Of a DNA stretch of 36,006 nucleotides, positions 1-11,982 are shown in pieces. The position numbers were made by a program, and so were the translations under genes. Source of the stretch: Actinomycetes bacterium. Lineage in GTDB: Bacteria; Actinomycetota; CALGFH01. Every line of letters starts with the position of its first letter. The stretch's first letter is position 1. The DNA is taken from contig DASYUT010000277.1 in assembly GCA_036000965.1 (NCBI GenBank), positions 1 to 36,006 of the forward strand. Reading direction: 5' to 3'. The notes under the pieces are model-generated. The model did not search any database and was not told the DNA's origin. It was given only the letters and a program-made list of their open reading frames with translations.

Positions 1-42
1 TCCTTATCAGGGATGCGCTCTAACCGCCTGAGCTACAGGCCC
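1..42 (-). tRNA. ileT: tRNA-Ile(GAT), 5' part only
   Basis: Read on the minus strand from 42 the sequence begins GGGCCTGTAGCTCAGGCGGT and continues through a D-arm to an anticodon loop CTGATAA, giving anticodon GAT (isoleucine). The window edge cuts the gene inside the 3' side of the anticodon stem, so the variable loop, T-arm and acceptor 3' side are not visible. A tRNA-Ile, usually followed by tRNA-Ala, downstream of gyrA is the normal arrangement in mycobacteria and many other Actinomycetota. Confidence 0.93.
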
Positions 43-131
43 GTGGAACGGAACGGGATTGTACATGGCCTTCGTGGCGGCTGGCGATCGCGTTCTGGCC
101 GGTGCACGGCGTCGCGCAGGTGCAGGCGCCA

Positions 132-144
132 GGCCGGACCGGCC
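132..144 (-). terminator. short GC hairpin just downstream of the DUF3566 gene
   Basis: GGCCG-GAC-CGGCC forms a 5-bp stem with a 3-nt loop starting 3 nt after the stop codon of the DUF3566 gene. There is no U-tract, so this is at best a weak or factor-assisted terminator between the gyr operon and the tRNA. Confidence 0.25.
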
Positions 145-147
145 GGA

Positions 148-573
148 TCAGACCGGGCGGCGCTCGCGCTCGGCCAGGACGACCTCGATGCCGCCGGTGA
201 TGTCGTTCACCAGGTTGAACAGCAGCGTCGCGAGCAGGGTGCCGATGCTCCAGAGCACCACGCCGAGCAGGCCCACGAGGATGTAGTACTTGAAGACCGT
301 GCCGGCCGGGAAGTTGACGTCGAGGTTGAAGTTCCCCGCGAACTTCGTGACGGACTCGAAGACGCCCATGTTCACGAGCACGAACCAGATGACCGCGAAC
401 ACGAGCAGGCCGACGAGCAGCATGCAGAAGTAGAACAGCAGCGAGAACTTCAGCATCGACCAGGGGTCCAACCGGCGTAGGACCAGCCGGGACCGCCGGT
501 CGACGGCCGGAGCCGCAACCGGCGGTCTGGGAAGCTTCGGCCTGGTCGTGACCTCTGGAATCTGGCTGGTCAT
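148..573 (-). CDS. DUF3566 family membrane protein
   Basis: A 141-residue protein with a short polar N-terminus (residues 1-35), a hydrophobic helix around residues 40-70 and a second around 95-125 (YYILVGLLGVVLWSIGTLLA), then a charged tail. This matches the DUF3566 family, represented by Rv0007 immediately downstream of gyrA in mycobacteria. The molecular role is not known. The ATG at 573 lies 4 nt after the gyrA stop (TAA) and its Shine-Dalgarno GAGGAG sits inside the gyrA end, so it is probably translated from the gyrB-gyrA transcript. Confidence 0.9.
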   Translation of the reverse strand: MTSQIPEVTTRPKLPRPPVAAPAVDRRSRLVLRRLDPWSMLKFSLLFYFCMLLVGLLVFAVIWFVLVNMGVFESVTKFAGNFNLDVNFPAGTVFKYYILVGLLGVVLWSIGTLLATLLFNLVNDITGGIEVVLAERERRPV

Positions 574-577
574 TTGG

Positions 578-3685
<3,108 letters not shown>

Positions 3686-3774
3686 CGGTTGGTTCCCTTC
3701 TTTCTTGCGGCCGCCCAGCTGGGGCCGTCGAGGCCCGCTGGCGACCGGGTGCTTCGTCTCGTCGTGCGCCCCGA

Positions 3775-5745
<1,971 letters not shown>

Positions 5746-5808
5746 CTAGCCGGAGCGGGCCCGAGCGAGCGCGTGCGCGGTTCGCGGAGAGGGGAAAGAT
5801 CCCTTTGC

Positions 5809-5817
5809 AGTATACCA
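5809..5817 (-). promoter_or_regulatory. extended -10 promoter for gyrB
   Basis: On the minus strand TGGTATACT gives a TATACT -10 hexamer with an upstream TG extension, in a locally AT-rich patch of otherwise GC-rich DNA. No good TTGACA-like -35 is present 16-19 nt upstream. Transcription would start near 5802, giving a leader of about 105 nt before the gyrB ATG. gyr promoters with a strong -10 and poor -35 are common, in keeping with supercoiling control, but that link is inference. Confidence 0.5.
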
Positions 5818-5929
5818 TGCATTGGGCACTCGCCTGGCTCGTTCACGCAGGTCAGAAGCCACGTCGACCGTCCCTCGGCCCTCCTGGCCCAGCGTGCGCG
5901 TGCCACGCTCGACGGTCCCGAGGCAGCAC

Positions 5930-5975
5930 GCCCAAGCTCCAGGCGGCAGCTCGCCCAAGCTTCAGGCGGCGGCTC
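5930..5975. repeat. 23-nt tandem duplication between dciA and gyrB
   Basis: Two adjacent 23-nt copies (5930-5952 and 5953-5975) of GCCCAAGCTYCAGGCGGCRG followed by CTC, differing at two positions (c/t and a/g). It is non-coding and looks like a local slippage duplication. Confidence 0.85.
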
Positions 5976-6022
5976 GCTGGCGCACGTTCCTGCCGTTCCA
6001 GGCTCCCGATGCGCTGCCCTGC

Positions 6023-6367
6023 TCACCGCCGGGCACGGCCCTTCACGTCGTCGGTGCGTACGCGAACCGCGCGAACGACTCCCGGGCCGCACACCACCGC
6101 CAGGCGGTCCAGCAGCGTGCCCTGCAAGTAGGCAAGCTGCGTGGCCCAGGCCGTTGAGTCCGCGCTGACGACCAGCGTGCCGTCCTCCTCGATCCGGGTC
6201 GGGTGGCAGTGGGCCGCGACCGCCTCGCCGACGACGTCAGGCCAGCGCGCAACGACCCTCGCGGCCACGAGCCGCTGGTGCCAGCCGCGCGCTCGAAGCG
6301 CCTTGGCGATCTCGCCACCGACCAACTCCGGTTCGTGGCTGATGGCTCTGCCCCCCTCCCTCGTCAT
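6023..6367 (-). CDS. dciA: DciA-type DUF721 protein (helicase loader/operator)
   Basis: A 114-residue protein with the DUF721 core: VARWPDVVGEAVAAHCHPTRIEEDGTLVV and STAWATQLAYLQGTLLDRL, then a basic C-terminus. DciA proteins interact with the replicative helicase DnaB in bacteria lacking DnaC. The place between recF and gyrB is the same as that of Rv0004. The start is uncertain: ATG 6367 is preferred as the nearest standard codon, with only weak ribosome-binding potential; the frame stays open to 6427. It is shorter than many actinobacterial DUF721 proteins, mainly through a short N-terminus. Confidence 0.85.
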   Translation of the reverse strand: MTREGGRAISHEPELVGGEIAKALRARGWHQRLVAARVVARWPDVVGEAVAAHCHPTRIEEDGTLVVSADSTAWATQLAYLQGTLLDRLAVVCGPGVVRAVRVRTDDVKGRARR

Positions 6368-6689
6368 GCCGCCTGAGCAACGCCGGCGCCTCCCACTCCC
6401 GCAGGCGGCCCCGCTCGCGTGGCCCACCGATTCAGCTGTGGAGGTGACCAGCGCGGCGGCCGAGTCGAGCCCGCAGGCCGGCCCCGCTCGCGTGGCCCAC
6501 CGACTCGGACTACCTGAACCAGCTCTCGGACTACCTGAACCAGCTCAAGGATCCAGACAGGCCCGCCCGTCCTCTGGGTCAAGGCGCCCCAAGAGCCCGA
6601 GAAGCCCAGGGTTGCCACCGGTGTAGGAGCGCGAGGGACTGGCCAACCCGGTCGAGTGGGTCGTCTGGTGAGGACCGCGCCGGGTGGGC
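6368..6689. repeat. non-coding recF-dciA gap with direct and tandem repeats
   Basis: 322 nt with no convincing gene. A 24-nt direct repeat (GGCCCCGCTCGCGTGGCCCA plus CCGA) occurs at 6407-6430 and 6480-6503. A perfect 21-nt tandem duplication starting TCGGACTACCTGAACCAGCT lies at 6505-6525 and 6526-6546. The frames crossing this stretch have no family signature and lie antisense or out of frame to recF and dciA. Confidence 0.75.
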
Positions 6690-7832
6690 TCATGTCGTTC
6701 CCGCAGGGCGGATGGAGCCTGGTTCCACGTGGAACATTGAAGCCCGCAGGTGTGACGGCAACTCCTCGGCAACGGCAGTGGTGAGGATGGCCTGCTCGGC
6801 CTCGGCCACGACGGCAGCGACCCGCTCGCGCCGGCTGCGGTCGAGCTCGGCGAAGACGTCGTCGAGCAGGAGCATCGGCTCCTCGCCCTCGGCGGTGAGC
6901 AGCCGGTGGGACGCGAACCGGAGGGCGAGCGCGAGCGACCATGCCTCGCCGTGCGAGGCGTGGGTGCGGGCCGGCAGGTTCTGCACCGAGAGGATCAGGT
7001 CGTCGCGGTGCGGGCCGGAGAGCGTGACCCCTCGCTCCACCTCTCGTGCGCGGTCACTGGCCAGCCGGTCCCGGAGCGCCTGGGCGAGCGCGCTTGGCTC
7101 CGCGGTCGCCTCCGGGTCGGAGACCGCGTCCCCGAGCGCCGCGGACGTGTACGACACGCCGACCGGGTCGCTGCGAGCGGCCAGCTCCTGGTACGCGCGC
7201 TCGATCCTCGGCGCCAGGAGGCGGACCAGCCGGAGCCGCTCCACCCACAGCTCGGCCCCGGCGGCGGCCAGCTTGTCGTCCCACACGTCCAGCGTGGCCG
7301 GTCCAGTGCCGCTCGGCAGGCGCCCCCCCGCACTCCGCAGCAGCGTGTTGCGCTGGCGGAGGATGCGCTCGTAGTCCTGCCGGACGGCGAGGTAGCGAGG
7401 AAGCCGCTGCACCGCGAGGGTGTCCAGGAAACGTCGGCGCTCCTCCGGGTCGCCTCGTACGAGCGCGAGATCCTCGGGGGCGAACAGGACCGCCCGGACG
7501 GTGCCCAAGAGGTCGCGCGAGCGGGGCACCGCGGTGCGGTTCACCCGCCCGCGAACGCCGCTGCCTGGCCGGATCTCCAACTCAAGGAGCACGACGCGTC
7601 CGCCCTGGACGGCTGCCGCGCGGATGACCGCCGCGGCTGCCCCGGCCCGGACGAGCGCCGCTTCCTGGCCTGGGCGATGCGATCCCAAGGTGGCGAGATA
7701 GCCGATCGCCTCCAGCAGGTTGGTCTTGCCCGCCCCGTTCGGGCCGACCAGGGCGCTCACTCCGGGAGGCAGGTCGGCGGCGGCGGCGGGATGGTTGCGG
7801 AAGTCGGCGACCTCCAGGCGGCGTAGGTGCAG
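6690..7832 (-). CDS. recF: DNA replication/repair protein RecF, probable CTG start
   Basis: An SMC/ABC-type ATPase that helps load RecA at gapped DNA. It shows Walker A GPNGAGKT, an ABC-signature-like LSGPHRDD and Walker B MLLLDDVFAELD. The first standard start codon in frame is GTG 7760, but that would remove the first beta strands that precede Walker A. The frame is open further upstream and encodes LHLRRLEVADFRNHP, the expected RecF N-terminus, beginning with CTG at 7832. There is no ATG, GTG or TTG between there and the dnaN TAG (7844-7842), which is in the same frame. With CTG the protein has 380 residues. Translation is probably coupled to dnaN, whose stop lies only 9 nt upstream. A parS site lies in the last codons. 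Confidence 0.92.
   Translation of the reverse strand: MHLRRLEVADFRNHPAAAADLPPGVSALVGPNGAGKTNLLEAIGYLATLGSHRPGQEAALVRAGAAAAVIRAAAVQGGRVVLLELEIRPGSGVRGRVNRTAVPRSRDLLGTVRAVLFAPEDLALVRGDPEERRRFLDTLAVQRLPRYLAVRQDYERILRQRNTLLRSAGGRLPSGTGPATLDVWDDKLAAAGAELWVERLRLVRLLAPRIERAYQELAARSDPVGVSYTSAALGDAVSDPEATAEPSALAQALRDRLASDRAREVERGVTLSGPHRDDLILSVQNLPARTHASHGEAWSLALALRFASHRLLTAEGEEPMLLLDDVFAELDRSRRERVAAVVAEAEQAILTTAVAEELPSHLRASMFHVEPGSIRPAGTT
6722..6735. promoter_or_regulatory. parS: parS site (GC variant) inside the recF 3' end
   Basis: GTTCCACGTGGAAC is a perfect 14-bp palindrome and fits the ParB-binding consensus TGTTNCACGTGNAACA, with one outer base off (G for T at 6721). It is read within recF as FHVE near the C-terminus. 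It lies about 2.7 kb from the dnaN-dnaA gap, where parS sites are expected. Confidence 0.85.
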
Positions 7833-7841
7833 AACGGCCGC

Positions 7842-8936
7842 CTACCCGGACAGGCGGACCGGCATCAGCAGGTACAGGAACCCCCGCCGGTCGTTGCCGT
7901 GGACGAGCGCGGGCTTGAGGCCGTCTCGCACCTCGATGACCACCTCGCTGTCGGCTACCCCGGACACCCCGTCGGTCAGGTAGCTCGGGTTGAAGGCGAC
8001 CGACAGGGCCTCTCCCTCGTACTTCGCGTCGATCGCCGCGGCCCCGCGGCCCACGTCCTGCAGGCTGCCGTCGACCTGGATCCGGTCCCGCTCGAAGGTC
8101 AGGCGCACCGGGTTGTTGTTCTGCCCGTACGGCGCGACCTGCTTCAGTGCGTCGAGCAGGCTCTGGCGATTGACGGTGGCGATGCTCTCGTATCCGGTCG
8201 GGACCAGGCTGCGGAACTTGGGGAACTCGCCCTCGACCAGCCGAGAGGTGAGGCGGCGGCCGCCGCCGGCGAAGGTCACCTGGTGGGGCTCGATCCCGAT
8301 CTCGACCGTGGCCTCGCCAGCCTGGGCGCGGGCCGCCTCAGTCAGGGCCCTGGCCGGCACCAGCGCCGTGGTTGCGGGATACTCCCAGGTCCAGTCCAGC
8401 TCGCGTACCGCGAGCCGGTAGGAGTCGGTAGCGGCCAGGGTGAGCTGCTCGGGACTTGCCTCGAACAGCACCGCGGTCAGGACGGGTCGGGCTTCGTCAT
8501 GCGACGCGGCCCGGCTGACCTGGGTTGCCGCGCTGGCCAGGGCCTCGCCGGAGATGGTGCCCATCTGCTCGAGCGACGGCTGGGTGAGCGTGGGGAAGTC
8601 CTCGGCGTCGAGCAGGCGGAGCTCGTGCGAGACCTGGTCGCAGTGCACGGTGAGCCCGCCGTCGGTGGCCTCCACCTCGACCACACCGGTCGGCAGGTTG
8701 CGGATCACGTCGCCGAAGATGCGGCCGGGCACCACGATGCGGCCGTCGTCCTCGCCGCGCACGAGGATCACGGCCTCGCCGGTGTGCTCGAGGTCCGTGG
8801 AAGCCAACCGCAGCTGCTGGTCGGTCAGCTCGAGCAGGGTGCCACCCAGCACGGGAACAGTCGGCTTGGTGGAGACGGTCCGGCTGACCCAAGCGACCGC
8901 GTCGGCGAAGGAATCGCGCTCAGTCGTGAACTTCAC
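7842..8936 (-). CDS. dnaN: DNA polymerase III beta subunit (sliding clamp)
   Basis: A 364-residue clamp that tethers Pol III to DNA. It begins VKFTTERDSFADAVAWVSRTVSTKP and ends with the conserved RRGFLYLLMPVRL. The three-fold clamp repeats are recognisable (TVPVLGGTLLEL, ARPVLTAVLFE, GEFPKFRSLVP). The GTG at 8936 is chosen because GGAGG sits 9 nt upstream and conserved sequence starts there; the open frame continues to 9137 but the extra residues are unlike DnaN. It lies between oriC and recF, and the recF start is 9 nt after its stop. Confidence 0.97.
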   Translation of the reverse strand: MKFTTERDSFADAVAWVSRTVSTKPTVPVLGGTLLELTDQQLRLASTDLEHTGEAVILVRGEDDGRIVVPGRIFGDVIRNLPTGVVEVEATDGGLTVHCDQVSHELRLLDAEDFPTLTQPSLEQMGTISGEALASAATQVSRAASHDEARPVLTAVLFEASPEQLTLAATDSYRLAVRELDWTWEYPATTALVPARALTEAARAQAGEATVEIGIEPHQVTFAGGGRRLTSRLVEGEFPKFRSLVPTGYESIATVNRQSLLDALKQVAPYGQNNNPVRLTFERDRIQVDGSLQDVGRGAAAIDAKYEGEALSVAFNPSYLTDGVSGVADSEVVIEVRDGLKPALVHGNDRRGFLYLLMPVRLSG

Positions 8937-9411
8937 GGTTGTCGACCTCCACGAGCTATCCCCAAGGATTGGTTGTTGTCTGGAGTAAGAAAGACAGAAC
9001 CTCGTAATACCAGTAACGGCTGGGGGTATGTGGACCAACCCCCGAACCTGCAGCTCAGCGCCTTCGCCGTCGTCCCTCCAGGGCTGGGGAGGACGGTCTC
9101 CGCCGTCCCCAGGTTCGAGCCACCCCCAGTGCGGCACCCCGCCGTCCCCCGTCGATCAACAAGCTGTCCCCATCTTCTCCCCAGGCCCCGACGGTGACGT
9201 GGCCAGGGTTCGAGGACCGTGCGGCTCGCGATGTCGAGCCCTCGGCGTGAGCACGTGCAGCCGCCCGGCGCGCCGGCCAAGCATCGGCACCGCGGTCGTC
9301 CACGCTGGACCTTCAGGGAGCCTCGGACCCGCGCGCCGTGGGTACTCGACCGGCGCGCCAGCACCCCGCGTGCCCGGGCGCCGCCCGGGAGTGGACCACC
9401 CTGGCGGCTGC
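8937..9411. other. oriC: probable origin of replication (dnaN-dnaA gap)
   Basis: 475 nt without a gene, in the place where actinobacterial oriC lies. The end next to dnaN (about 8965-9020) is distinctly AT-richer and could be the unwinding element. DnaA-box-like 9-mers are degenerate: TGGTCCACA (minus, 9029-9037), TCGTCCACG (9296-9304), and a recurring YYNTCCCCA form at 8957-8965 (CTATCCCCA), 9103-9111 (CCGTCCCCA), 9164-9172 (CTGTCCCCA) and 9175-9183 (TTCTCCCCA). None is an exact TTGTCCACA or TTATCCACA. A GC hairpin lies next to the dnaA stop. Confidence 0.6.
9373..9389 (-). terminator. GC-rich hairpin downstream of dnaA
   Basis: CCCGGGC-GCC-GCCCGGG is a perfect 7-bp inverted repeat with a 3-nt loop, 23 nt beyond the dnaA stop. 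No U-tract follows. It could end or attenuate dnaA transcription before oriC, or be an origin structural element. Confidence 0.4.
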
Positions 9412-10773
9412 TCATGGGCCCTGCTGAGCCCGGACCTTGATCCGGTTGGTCAGTTCCTGGACCTGGTTGTAGATGCTGCGCCGCTCCCGCATGAGCCCGC
9501 GGATCTTCTGGGTCGCGTGCATCACCGTGGTGTGGTCACGGCCGCCGAAGGCCTGTCCGATCTTGGGGAGTGACAGGTCGGTGAGCTCGCGGGTCAGGTA
9601 CATGGCCATCTGCCGTGCGGTGACGAGCAGGCGTGACCGGCTGGATCCGGTGAGGTCCTCGATCGAGAGCCCGAAGTAGGCGGCGGTCTCGGCCATGATG
9701 ACGGGGACTGAGACCTCGCGACTGCCCTCGTCCGGGAAGAGGTCCTTCAGCACGATCTCGGCGAGGGCCAGGTCGATCGGGCTGCGGTTCAGCGACGCGA
9801 ACGCGGTGACCCGGATGAGGGCGCCCTCCAGCTCGCGGATGTTGGACTGGACCTTGGAGGCGATGAACGAGAGCACGTCGTCTGGGACGTTCAGGCCGTC
9901 GGCGCTGGACTTCTTGCGCAGGATGGCGATCCGTGTCTCCAGGTCGGGCGGCTGGACGTCGGTGATCAGGCCCCACTCGAACCGCGAGCGCAGGCGGTCC
10001 TCGAGCGTGGCGATCTGCTTCGGCGGCCGGTCCGACGAGATGACGATCTGCTTGTCGGCGTTGTGGAGCGCGTTGAAGGTGTGGAAGAACTCCTCCTGCG
10101 TGCGCTCCTTGCCCTCCAGGAACTGGATGTCGTCGATCAGCAGGATGTCGTTGTCGCGGTAGCGGCGCTGGAAGGTGCCGGCCCGGTCGTCGCGGATCGC
10201 GTTGATGAAGTCGTTGGTGAACTGTTCGCTGGTGACGTAGCGGACCCTGGCCTGCGGGAACAGGTTGCCGGCGTAGTGGCCGATGGCGTGCAGGAGGTGG
10301 GTCTTGCCAAGGCCGGCACCCCCGTAGATGAACAGGGGGTTGTACGACTTCGCCGGCGCCTCGGCGACCGCGACGGCAGCCGCGTGCGCGAACCGGTTGG
10401 AGGAGCCGATCACGAACCGGTCGAAGGTGTACTTGGCGGTGAGCTGCGAACGTTCGGCCGCGGCTCCCGACTGGGGGACCGGGCGCGCCTGCTCCTCGTC
10501 ACCGGTCTCTTCGGCGACCTCGCGCACCGTCACCCGGATGTTCAGAGGCCGGCCAGCGACGCGGGCCAGCGACGCGAGCACGGTTGGCGCGTAGCGCTGC
10601 TCCACCCACTCCTTGACGAACTCGTCCGGCACGGCGAGGACGAGCGTGTCGCCGACGACGGCGACCGGGCGTGTCTGCGCCAGCCAAGCCTTGTGGGTCG
10701 ATCCCGATCCCTCGAGGGACTCGAGACAGGCCGACCAGATCGCGGCCGCGTCTTCGTGGAGTTCCTCGGCCAC
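9412..10773 (-). CDS. dnaA: chromosomal replication initiator protein DnaA
   Basis: A 453-residue AAA+ initiator. Domain I (residues 1-85) is followed by a short linker. The AAA+ core holds Walker A GGAGLGKT (about 151-158), Walker B ILLIDDI and the sensor region. The C-terminal DNA-binding domain has the DnaA signature [15 protein letters not shown]. The linker (domain II) is short compared with Streptomyces DnaA. Start GTG 10773 gives [13 protein letters not shown], a normal N-terminus, with AAGGG about 11 nt upstream; the frame is open to 10824. It is transcribed leftwards from a promoter at 10989-11018 through a leader containing DnaA-box-like sequences, so autoregulation is likely. Confidence 0.97.
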   Translation of the reverse strand: MAEELHEDAAAIWSACLESLEGSGSTHKAWLAQTRPVAVVGDTLVLAVPDEFVKEWVEQRYAPTVLASLARVAGRPLNIRVTVREVAEETGDEEQARPVPQSGAAAERSQLTAKYTFDRFVIGSSNRFAHAAAVAVAEAPAKSYNPLFIYGGAGLGKTHLLHAIGHYAGNLFPQARVRYVTSEQFTNDFINAIRDDRAGTFQRRYRDNDILLIDDIQFLEGKERTQEEFFHTFNALHNADKQIVISSDRPPKQIATLEDRLRSRFEWGLITDVQPPDLETRIAILRKKSSADGLNVPDDVLSFIASKVQSNIRELEGALIRVTAFASLNRSPIDLALAEIVLKDLFPDEGSREVSVPVIMAETAAYFGLSIEDLTGSSRSRLLVTARQMAMYLTRELTDLSLPKIGQAFGGRDHTTVMHATQKIRGLMRERRSIYNQVQELTNRIKVRAQQGP

Positions 10774-10828
10774 AGCCTGCCGCCCTTTCTGACAACTCGC
10801 GGTTCCGCTACTCGTCCCCTGCACCTAC

Positions 10829-10866
10829 ATATCCACATCTCCATCCACAGGTGTGGAGAACCTGTG
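10829..10866. promoter_or_regulatory. DnaA-box-like group and hairpin in the dnaA leader
   Basis: Three 9-mers close to TTATCCACA lie within 32 nt: ATATCCACA (10829-10837, one mismatch), CCATCCACA (10841-10849, two mismatches) and, on the minus strand, TTCTCCACA (10852-10860, one mismatch). The last sits in the loop of the inverted repeat CACAGG...CCTGTG (10846-10851 and 10861-10866). They lie between the dnaA promoter and start codon, suiting autoregulation; they may also belong to the origin. Confidence 0.55.
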
Positions 10867-10988
10867 CCTACGGAGCGGCGGCCCAACAGAGCCGAGTACC
10901 GGGAGAGACGGCGAGACCACGCCTAGTGGCGGAGGCCGTGACGGGGAAGCCGGGCCTGAGATGCGGGCCGTCAGATGAGGCGGGGCGG

Positions 10989-11018
10989 AGAATAGCATCG
11001 GCCCGCGAACCCTCTCAA
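10989..11018 (-). promoter_or_regulatory. promoter for dnaA
   Basis: On the minus strand TTGAGA (11018-11013), an 18-nt spacer and TATTCT (10994-10989), with a TG one base before the -10 hexamer. Transcription would start near 10982, leaving a leader of about 210 nt that contains the DnaA-box-like group. Confidence 0.6.
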
Positions 11019-11054
11019 GAGCTGGACCGGGCGTTGTGTGAGCAATGGGGCGCG

Positions 11055-11083
11055 TTGACGCACCTGGGGCATGACCGTACCAT
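11055..11083 (+). promoter_or_regulatory. promoter for rpmH-rnpA
   Basis: TTGACG (11055-11060), exactly 17 nt, then TACCAT (11078-11083). It points into rpmH with a leader of about 65 nt and is the best sigma-70-type match in the window. Confidence 0.7.
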
Positions 11084-11154
11084 CATTTCTTCGGTGCCCA
11101 TCTGGCACTTCGGTCTTGCCTGCCCTTCCACAGACCGGGTTAGGAGCCGCTGTC

Positions 11155-11289
11155 GTGAAACGAACCTTCCAGCCAAACACCCGTAAGCGCGCAAAGACCC
11201 ATGGCTTCCGCTTGCGGATGCGCACTCGCGCCGGACGTGCGATCCTCGCGCGGCGCCGTGCCAAGGGCCGCACGCGCATCTCTGCGTAG
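11155..11289 (+). CDS. rpmH: 50S ribosomal protein L34
   Basis: A 44-residue basic protein, [20 protein letters not shown] at its N-terminus, matching L34 along its whole length. It is a component of the large ribosomal subunit. Start GTG 11155 has AGGAG at 11142-11146. The frame extends upstream to 11071, but those residues are not L34-like. It heads the rpmH-rnpA-yidD-yidC-jag-rsmG-parA-parB series. Confidence 0.97.
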   Translation: MKRTFQPNTRKRAKTHGFRLRMRTRAGRAILARRRAKGRTRISA

Positions 11290-11299
11290 GACCCGACGA

Positions 11300-11656
11300 A
11301 TGGCAACTGTGGACCGTTTGAGCTCTCCTTCAGCGTTCCGGTCGGTCTTCGCGACCGGCCGCTCCTACGCGGAAGGGTCGGTCGTCGTGTATGTCGCCAA
11401 GCGCCCGACTGGCGCGGGACCAGCGAGAGCCGGTTTCGTCGTGAGCCGGAAGGTCGGAGGGGCGGTTGCTCGCAACCGGGCCAAGCGGTTGCTGCGTGAG
11501 GCGCTGCGCTTGGAAGGCAGGGAGCTGCCCGAGGGCCTGGACTTCGTGGTTGTGGCGAGGCCAAGTGTGGCAAACGCCTCCTACAATGATGTAGCCGGCG
11601 ATCTACGGAGCATCCTGACCGCCGCGGGCATTGGAGGAGGGGGAAGCGCAGGGTGA
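11300..11656 (+). CDS. rnpA: ribonuclease P protein component
   Basis: A 118-residue basic protein that assists the RNase P RNA in maturing tRNA 5' ends. The family signature [19 protein letters not shown] (RNR motif) is clear, preceded by the usual central strand [11 protein letters not shown]. Start ATG 11300 is 10 nt after rpmH; an in-frame extension back to 11201 overlaps rpmH and is not family-like. Its last codons overlap the yidD start. Confidence 0.96.
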   Translation: MATVDRLSSPSAFRSVFATGRSYAEGSVVVYVAKRPTGAGPARAGFVVSRKVGGAVARNRAKRLLREALRLEGRELPEGLDFVVVARPSVANASYNDVAGDLRSILTAAGIGGGGSAG

Positions 11657-11982
11657 GCCATCCGGGGTCGGGTGGATCGCGGCCTGGATGGGCAGGGTCG
11701 GTGCTCCTGGCACTCTTACATGGGTACCAGCGCTGGATCAGTCCCGCCCTCGGCCCTCGCTGCCGTTTCTATCCCTCTTGTTCTGCGTATGCTGTAAGGG
11801 CCGTCGAGTTGCACGGTGCGGCTCGAGGCTCCTGGCTGGCGCTCCGCCGCCTGGTGAAGTGCCAGCCGTTTCATCCTGGGGGGATCGACCACGTTCCTCC
11901 TGCGAACGGTAGGGCCGGGTCGCGCCGTCGAGGACGCGGTGAGGTAGCGAGCGCCAGCCCTTCCGAGAGAGGCACTTTGTGA
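11653..11982 (+). CDS. yidD: membrane protein insertion efficiency factor YidD
   Basis: A 109-residue protein with the YidD core [35 protein letters not shown] and the following [14 protein letters not shown]. It is thought to assist YidC-dependent membrane insertion. Start GTG 11653 overlaps the rnpA stop as GTGA. The C-terminal 25 residues are polar and low in complexity. Its stop overlaps the yidC GTG, again as GTGA, suggesting coupled translation. Confidence 0.95.
   Translation: MSHPGSGGSRPGWAGSVLLALLHGYQRWISPALGPRCRFYPSCSAYAVRAVELHGAARGSWLALRRLVKCQPFHPGGIDHVPPANGRAGSRRRGRGEVASASPSERGTL

Larger units (their letters stand above)
10774..11154. other. divergent dnaA-rpmH regulatory region
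   Basis: 381 nt between the divergent dnaA and rpmH starts. It holds the two promoters and the DnaA-box-like group listed separately. No gene is seen. Confidence 0.8.
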
